Source: Fervidibacter sinensis (GTDB lineage: Bacteria; Armatimonadota; Fervidibacteria; Fervidibacterales; Fervidibacteraceae). Taken from it: 64,000 nucleotides of DNA. The stretch lies in assembly GCA_032161045.1 (NCBI GenBank), contig JAVHTH010000001.1; one strand, written 5' to 3'. Of this stretch, positions 59,255-64,000 are shown one piece after another; the first letter of the stretch is position 1, and each line of letters begins with the position of its first letter. A program made the position numbers and the translations under genes. Under the pieces are notes generated by a model, which was given only the letters and a program-made list of their open reading frames with translations, was not told where the DNA came from and searched no databases.

Positions 59255-61414
59255 CTATCGGCTGACCATGATCCTCACATCAACGACGGCAGCACCTTCA
59301 CCTTGCGGGTAAACGATGAGCGGGTTGATGTCAAGTTCCTCAATCAGTTCCTGTTCCATCGCCAGTTGTGACAGCCTTTCAATGCACTCAACAATTTTGT
59401 CAATATCGGCTGGTGGCTCTCCCCTGACGCCTTCCAAGAGTTTGTAAGTTCGTATATCGCGAACCATCCTGTAAGCGCCCAACTCACGCACAGGGGCAAA
59501 TCTGAAGGTGACATCTTTCAGAACTTCAACATAGATGCCTCCCAGACCGAACATTAAGATGGGACCGAATTGGGGGTCTCGCTTCAAACCCAAGATGACC
59601 TCTCGTCCCTTCTTCGCCATCGCTTGCACCAGAACACCTTCTATTCTGGCTTCCGGGATGTGCTGCTTGACAGAGTTCATGATTTTCTCAAAGGCTTGAC
59701 GAACATCGCTGTCGCTGTTCAGGTTAAGTTGGACGCCACCGACATCAAATTTGTGGACGACATCGGGAGAAAGAACTTTTAAGACGACCGGGTAACCGAT
59801 TTTTCGGGCGACTGATACTGCTTCCTCTGCGGTTTTTGCCACTCCCCAAGGAAGCATTGGAAAACCATAGGCTTCCAAAACCTGCAAAGCAACTTCCTCG
59901 GGGACAAAACCGTGTTCGCTCACTGGTGCTTCGCTTAGCAACCGGCGTGCTCGTTCAGTGTCAACGGGGAAGACCTTGAAGCCGGTTCTCGGTCGGCGAA
60001 CCCAATCAACATAGCGAGCCATTGCTGCCAGTGCGCGAACGGCATCTTCTGGGAATGAGTAAGATGGGACGCCGTTCTCCTTTAGGATGTTCACACCAGC
60101 AGAAACATCTACAAGCCCCATGAAACAAGCCAATATTGGTTTGCTCTTCCGCTTGGACGCTTGAGCAATAACATGGGCGATGTTCTCAATGTCGGTCATC
60201 GCCTGCGGTGTTAACAGCACAATAACTGCGTCAACATTAGGGTCATCAAGCACAGCGTTCAATGCTGCTTCATAGCGGTCACTTTGGGCATCTCCAATGA
60301 GGTCAATTGGGTTTTGAAGGGATGCATGTGGTGGTAACTTTTCCCGAAGTTGTTCCAAGGTTTGTTCACTCAGTTGAGCCAACTCCAAGCCGTAGCGAAC
60401 ACAGGCATCTGTTGCCATTATTCCCGGACCACCAGCGTTGGTGATGATGACGGTTCTTTTCCCGTTGGGCAAAGGTTGGTTGGCAAAAGCGATGGCGTAT
60501 TCAAACAAGTCTTCCACCGTCTCTGCCCTAAGAACGCCTGCTTGAGCGAACAATGCTTCGTAAACTTCGTCGCTTCCGGCAAGTGAACCAGTGTGTGAGG
60601 CGACAGCGCGTGCCCCTGCAGGGGTTCGTCCCGCTTTCAAAGCCAATATAGGTTTGCGTCCATCACCTTCACCGGTTATTTCACGAGCCAATTGCAAGAA
60701 ACGGCGTCCCTCCGACAACTCCTCAACATACATCAGGATGACCTGAGTTTGTGGGTCTTGCCAGAGGTAGGCGAGGAAGTCATTTTCGTTGACATCTGCT
60801 TTGTTCCCCAAACTTATGACTTTGCTGAAACCGATACCTTGCCCTTTTGCGTAGTCTAAGACGGCAGTGCACAAAGCACCGCTTTGGCTAATGAAAGCGA
60901 TATTGCCGGGCAAAGGCATTTCCTTTGCGAAAGAGGCGTTGAGGCGGTAGTTTGGGTCAGTGTTAATGACACCCAAACAGTTTGGACCGACCAGAGCAAT
61001 GCCATAGTGGTGGGCAATTTCACGAACCTGTGCCTCTAATTTCGCACCTTCAGGTCCAGTCTCTTTGAACCCAGCGGAAATGACGATTGCTCCCTTGACT
61101 CCTTTTTGCCCACATTCCTCAAGCACTTGAGGAACGAGCGATGCTCGGACAATGATGACCGCAAGGTCAACAGTGTCCGGGATTTCCAAAATGCTTGGGT
61201 AAGCCCGAACACCACAAATTGCTTTGGCTTTGGGATTGACCGGGTAAACAACCCCCGTGAACTGACCCATCACCAAATTTGAAAGCACTGCGTAACCGAC
61301 AGTCCCGGGTTGCCGTGAGGCTCCGATAACGGCTACCGATTGAGGCTCAAGAATTGGACGAAGGTCGTGGAGACCTTCAAGGAGTTCCTTTCGTTCTGGA
61401 ACGACTTGCACCAC
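59255..61414 (-). CDS. ADP-forming acyl-CoA (acetyl-CoA) synthetase, fused alpha-beta
   Basis: The 719-residue protein has a CoA-binding domain (SVAVIGASRQPGTVGYAV), the ligase-CoA domain with the phospho-His in AVASHTGSLAG, and a C-terminal ATP-grasp domain (about 490-715: LQVLEAYGFPMLPWG, VQAMAKKGREVILGLKRD). It converts an acyl-CoA, ADP and Pi to the acid and ATP, or the reverse, and is typical of archaea and some thermophilic bacteria. There is no GNAT domain, unlike the Pat-type proteins. The start is GTG after GGAGGTGA with seven bases between. It may serve ATP formation in fermentation, in step with H2 release by the hydrogenase. Confidence 0.9.
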   Translation of the reverse strand: MVQVVPERKELLEGLHDLRPILEPQSVAVIGASRQPGTVGYAVLSNLVMGQFTGVVYPVNPKAKAICGVRAYPSILEIPDTVDLAVIIVRASLVPQVLEECGQKGVKGAIVISAGFKETGPEGAKLEAQVREIAHHYGIALVGPNCLGVINTDPNYRLNASFAKEMPLPGNIAFISQSGALCTAVLDYAKGQGIGFSKVISLGNKADVNENDFLAYLWQDPQTQVILMYVEELSEGRRFLQLAREITGEGDGRKPILALKAGRTPAGARAVASHTGSLAGSDEVYEALFAQAGVLRAETVEDLFEYAIAFANQPLPNGKRTVIITNAGGPGIMATDACVRYGLELAQLSEQTLEQLREKLPPHASLQNPIDLIGDAQSDRYEAALNAVLDDPNVDAVIVLLTPQAMTDIENIAHVIAQASKRKSKPILACFMGLVDVSAGVNILKENGVPSYSFPEDAVRALAAMARYVDWVRRPRTGFKVFPVDTERARRLLSEAPVSEHGFVPEEVALQVLEAYGFPMLPWGVAKTAEEAVSVARKIGYPVVLKVLSPDVVHKFDVGGVQLNLNSDSDVRQAFEKIMNSVKQHIPEARIEGVLVQAMAKKGREVILGLKRDPQFGPILMFGLGGIYVEVLKDVTFRFAPVRELGAYRMVRDIRTYKLLEGVRGEPPADIDKIVECIERLSQLAMEQELIEELDINPLIVYPQGEGAAVVDVRIMVSR

Positions 61415-61491
61415 GATTGAGTCACCTCCGTTGTGTCAATTGTGCTGCATAGTTTGGAAGTAAAGCGTCAGGGTTTAGCCTAATTCGGCGG

Positions 61492-61872
61492 TCAGGATTC
61501 CATGACAGCCACGGCGGTGGCGTAATCATGGGTATGCGAAAGCGATAGCCAAATTTTCTTGACCTTTAAACTGGCAGCAAGTTTCTGTGCGGTTCCAGTC
61601 AATAGCGCTAACGGTTCACCGTTTGGCGCATGGATAACGCAGATGCTTTTCCATGTCACACCTTGGGAAAACCCTGTCCCTAACGCTTTCGCTACTGCTT
61701 CTTTCGCTGCCCACCTCGCCGCCAAGTGAGGGAAAGGTTCAGAAAACCTCATGCAATATGCGAGTTCGTCATCGCTGAAAACTCGCCTTAGAAAGCGTTC
61801 ACCGTAGGTTTCTACCATATCCCGTATGCGGGCAACATCCACAATGTCTATGCCTACTCCGACAATTGCCAT
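61492..61872 (-). CDS. acpS: Holo-[acyl-carrier-protein] synthase
   Basis: The 126-residue protein has the AcpS metal site IVGVGIDIVDVARI (Asp) and the conserved RWAAKEAVAKALGTG helix with Glu, plus SLSHTHDYATA at the end. It attaches 4'-phosphopantetheine from CoA to ACP for fatty acid synthesis. ATG 61872 is chosen; the frame to 61935 adds residues not seen in the family. Confidence 0.93.
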   Translation of the reverse strand: MAIVGVGIDIVDVARIRDMVETYGERFLRRVFSDDELAYCMRFSEPFPHLAARWAAKEAVAKALGTGFSQGVTWKSICVIHAPNGEPLALLTGTAQKLAASLKVKKIWLSLSHTHDYATAVAVMES

Positions 61873-62049
61873 GAGCAATCCCTGCCAACGAGAGCACAGT
61901 TGATTAGGCAAACGCAATTTTAAAGCGAGCGGCAAAATTCGGAAAGCCTTATGATCACTTGCTTAAGAGGTCTGAGAAGTCAAAACAGTTGCGGTCGGGG
62001 AAAAGCGGGCACAACATTTGAATTGCGATTTGAGGGTGGGGACGCGAGT

Positions 62050-62976
62050 ATGAGAAAGGAAGTTTTTTCTACGCTCAAAGCAACCGCTCAAATTTGGTGG
62101 GAAGTAACGACTGCGGGACTGTGGGTGACTTTCCTGAACAGGATTGGAAGGAAGGCTCAAGAAAGGTTAGAGCGAAAGGTGAAGGTTTTCAGGGACATAG
62201 TCTACGTAGAACGCGAGGGCGTACAATTGAAAACGGACCTGTTTGTTCCCATTGCAACGCCCCCCGCTAACGGTTTCCCCGCAGTCATCGCTTTGCATGG
62301 CGGTGCATGGTGCACGGGCAGCAAAAGGGACATGACATGGGCTGGATACTTGTTGGCACAGAGAGGCATGGTCGTCGCTTGTGTCGGTTACCGTCTCGCA
62401 CCTCAATTTCGCTACCCATCTCAGTTGAACGATTGCCAAGCAGCAGTCCGCTGGCTACGGGAGAACGCGTCAAATTGGAACATCAACCCTGAGCACATAA
62501 CGGCATTCGGGATCTCATCGGGTGGTCATTTGGCTTTGCTTTTGGGCTTAAGAGGCGAGGTAATTGGCGGAGTTTCAAGTGCGGTGAAAAAGGTTGTTGC
62601 TCTTTTTCCACCGACTGATTTGACAGCCGAATACTACCGCGAATCTGCCAAGAACCCTTTGCCCCTTATGCCCAATTACTTGCTCAACTTTTTGGGAACG
62701 ACTTACGAGGACAATCCAGATTTGTGGCGCGACGCTTCGCCCATCTATCATGTCCACGCTGATGCTGCCCCCTGTTTCATCATTCAAGGCAAAAAGGATT
62801 CTCTCGTTCCTGTTGACCAAGCGATTCGTTTCGCTGAGGCGATGAGGAAGGCAGGTGGGAAAGTCACCCTTGTGCTTATTGACGGATTAGGACACGGCTA
62901 TAGTCTCCGACCACATATCATGCGACAATTGCACAATGCCCTTGAAGAAGCGGTGAGGTTTCTTATGACGCCGTAG
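62050..62976 (+). CDS. Alpha/beta-hydrolase esterase (BD-FAE/HSL type)
   Basis: The 308-residue protein has the oxyanion motif LHGGAWCTG, the nucleophile elbow GISSGGHLA (Ser), Asp in GKKDSLVPVD and His in DGLGHGYS: a complete triad. The YRLAPQFRYPSQL run and N-terminal helix are typical of carboxylesterases of the hormone-sensitive-lipase/feruloyl-esterase-like group. ATG 62050 follows GGGTGGGGA. No signal peptide is clear. Natural substrate unknown. Confidence 0.87.
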   Translation: MRKEVFSTLKATAQIWWEVTTAGLWVTFLNRIGRKAQERLERKVKVFRDIVYVEREGVQLKTDLFVPIATPPANGFPAVIALHGGAWCTGSKRDMTWAGYLLAQRGMVVACVGYRLAPQFRYPSQLNDCQAAVRWLRENASNWNINPEHITAFGISSGGHLALLLGLRGEVIGGVSSAVKKVVALFPPTDLTAEYYRESAKNPLPLMPNYLLNFLGTTYEDNPDLWRDASPIYHVHADAAPCFIIQGKKDSLVPVDQAIRFAEAMRKAGGKVTLVLIDGLGHGYSLRPHIMRQLHNALEEAVRFLMTP

Positions 62977-62982
62977 TCTTGC

Positions 62983-63621
62983 TCAAATCTTCCAGCCAAG
63001 CAGTTTCGCCAAAACTTCATGCTCCTTAGGGCGTTCCCAAAGCCACTCAACTTTGATCCAAAAACCTTCAATCGCCTTTGACCTGAAAACACCCTTCCGT
63101 TGGTTAACTTCACGATACTTGCTGCCCTCAAGCCAAAAAACCCGGAGAGTTTTTGCGTCAGGGTCAACAAGCCAAATTTCACCAACGCCTATCCGCATGT
63201 AATCGGCGATCAAACCGATAACTTTTGACCTTCTATCTCCCGGTGAACGAATTTCAATGACCAAATCCGGCGCTTCAATGATGGCGTCTTCGGTGACGAT
63301 ATGTTGCCTTTCCTTTCGGACGAAAACTATATCCGGCAACCTGCCGTTGTAGCCGTCTATCCGAACGGGCGTCCGTGAACCAAGAACTATGCCCAAGTTG
63401 CGAGCGACGACATAGCCTCGTAGGACGAAATAAAGCCAACCGAACAAATCCTCATGGGGTGTTTTTGCAGCCATCTTTTGCACCACCCTGCCGTTGATGA
63501 GTTCAACCAAATCGTCCTCCCCGAAAAGTTGCAGGAACTCTTCAAAAGTGATGGGGCGGTCGGCAGCCAAAACCTCCTGTGTTTCGGTTTCGGGACAGAG
63601 CGTCAAAGTGCTTTTCGCCAT
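62983..63621 (-). CDS. Uma2 (DUF820) family putative PD-(D/E)XK nuclease
   Basis: The 212-residue protein has the Uma2 pattern: ELINGRVVQKMAA with Glu, LPDIVFVRKER (Asp) and PDLVIEIRSPGDRR where the motif is E-x-R/K, followed by YMRIGVGEIWLVDP. The fold is that of restriction endonucleases. The family is highly multiplied in cyanobacteria and some thermophiles, and its role is unsettled. It converges with the hydrolase gene. Confidence 0.85.
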   Translation of the reverse strand: MAKSTLTLCPETETQEVLAADRPITFEEFLQLFGEDDLVELINGRVVQKMAAKTPHEDLFGWLYFVLRGYVVARNLGIVLGSRTPVRIDGYNGRLPDIVFVRKERQHIVTEDAIIEAPDLVIEIRSPGDRRSKVIGLIADYMRIGVGEIWLVDPDAKTLRVFWLEGSKYREVNQRKGVFRSKAIEGFWIKVEWLWERPKEHEVLAKLLGWKI

Positions 63622-63665
63622 CGTCTAAATCACGCTCCTTTTTTCAAGCGCACTTACCAAACATT

Positions 63666-64000
63666 TTAAGGCTGAACTTTCTGTTCCGATTCTATTCGCC
63701 CCTCTCCATCTTGTGCCAACCACTCCTGCATTGTAGCATCAAGTAACGCCCACGCCTCGTCTTTCGTAGATACTCGCCCATCCAAAACTGCATCTTCAAT
63801 CAGCCTTAATGCTCTCCCAACCAATGGCGACGGTTTGATTTTGTAGCGCTCCATGATTTCATCGCCCGTGATAAGCCTAATGCGTTCCTTCATCTCCTTA
63901 ATGGCGAAATAGGTTTCCATCAGCCTGCGAAGGGCATTGTAATGTCGCTCCCTTTGTTCTTGCGTCATTTCTGGTCCACGAGTTGCCATTAAGTCGGCAG
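63666..64000 (-). CDS. C-terminal part of a CCA-adding/poly(A) polymerase-type nucleotidyltransferase (partial)
   Basis: The frame is open to the right edge; the last base of an ATG is at 63989 but the frame continues upstream with ADL before it. The part seen (111 codons) has ADLMATRG, RIRLITGDEIMERYKIKPSPLVG (shown in part as LITGDEIMERYKIKPSPLVG) and a following helix VLDGRVSTKDEAWALL, which match the C-terminal region of bacterial CCA-adding enzymes after the HD domain. The catalytic head would be outside the window. Confidence 0.7.
   Translation of the reverse strand, partial: ADLMATRGPEMTQEQRERHYNALRRLMETYFAIKEMKERIRLITGDEIMERYKIKPSPLVGRALRLIEDAVLDGRVSTKDEAWALLDATMQEWLAQDGEGRIESEQKVQP

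Overview
The window looks like chromosomal DNA of a deep-branching, probably thermophilic bacterium of the Armatimonadota/candidate Fervidibacteria type. This is inferred from the gene mix, not from a marker gene: a type IV prepilin-like protein, a CBM9-like/DUF4091 secreted protein, two Gfo/Idh/MocA dehydrogenases, Uma2 nuclease, a DUF5678-like protein, an ADP-forming acyl-CoA synthetase, and many intergenic paired-hairpin repeats.

Layout. (1) 1-11.3 kb: end of an unknown gene, prepilin-like gene, decayed DUF2079 membrane-protein remnant, CBM9/DUF4091 protein, Gfo/Idh oxidoreductase, MsbA-like ABC exporter, an iron/polyamine-type ABC importer (ATPase plus fused double permease) and a hicBA pair. 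(2) pheS at 11.6-12.6 kb. (3) 12.8-27.2 kb: a group-4-type membrane [NiFe] hydrogenase cluster. It has a formate-dehydrogenase-like subunit that has lost its catalytic residues, Fe-S and flavin subunits of sulfhydrogenase type, a maturation protease, three antiporter-like subunits, a NuoCD-like large subunit with intact nickel ligands, and NuoH-, NuoI-, HyfE- and NuoB-like subunits. A two-gene cassette (retropepsin-like protease plus DUF5678-like protein) sits inside it on the other strand. The intact hydrogenase ligands and the FAD subunit suggest coupling of NAD(P)H or ferredoxin to H2 with ion pumping. (4) 27.5-30.2 kb: a receiver-domain protein, an AcuC-like deacetylase and two small membrane proteins.

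(5) 30,321-53,121: an integrated mobile element of about 22.8 kb. It is bounded by a 50-bp direct repeat of the 3' half of tRNA-Ala(CGC); the intact tRNA and a tyrosine recombinase are at the right end, and inverted arm-like repeats lie just inside both ends. It carries a 1,721-residue protein joining a CHC2-like zinc finger, TOPRIM primase fold, RecA-like ATPase, winged helix, two zinc ribbons and a complete family B DNA polymerase with exonuclease. Just upstream are two small zinc-finger genes and two putative antisense RNAs that cross start codons of this operon, as in plasmid copy control. The element also carries ParA with a small partner, a Cas4-like nuclease, and an operon of an HExxH protein, a PLD-SNF2 helicase, an Eco57I-like methyltransferase split by one in-frame TAG, and a gamma-glutamylcyclotransferase fold. 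Both non-coding ends are packed with GCGCGC motifs. This element is the most novel part of the window.

(6) 53.1-64 kb: chromosome resumes with mraY-like, a spermidine-synthase-like membrane protein, Gfo/Idh, plsC-like, a MITE-like inverted-repeat element, ADP-forming acyl-CoA synthetase, acpS, an alpha/beta hydrolase, Uma2 and the end of a CCA-adding-type nucleotidyltransferase.
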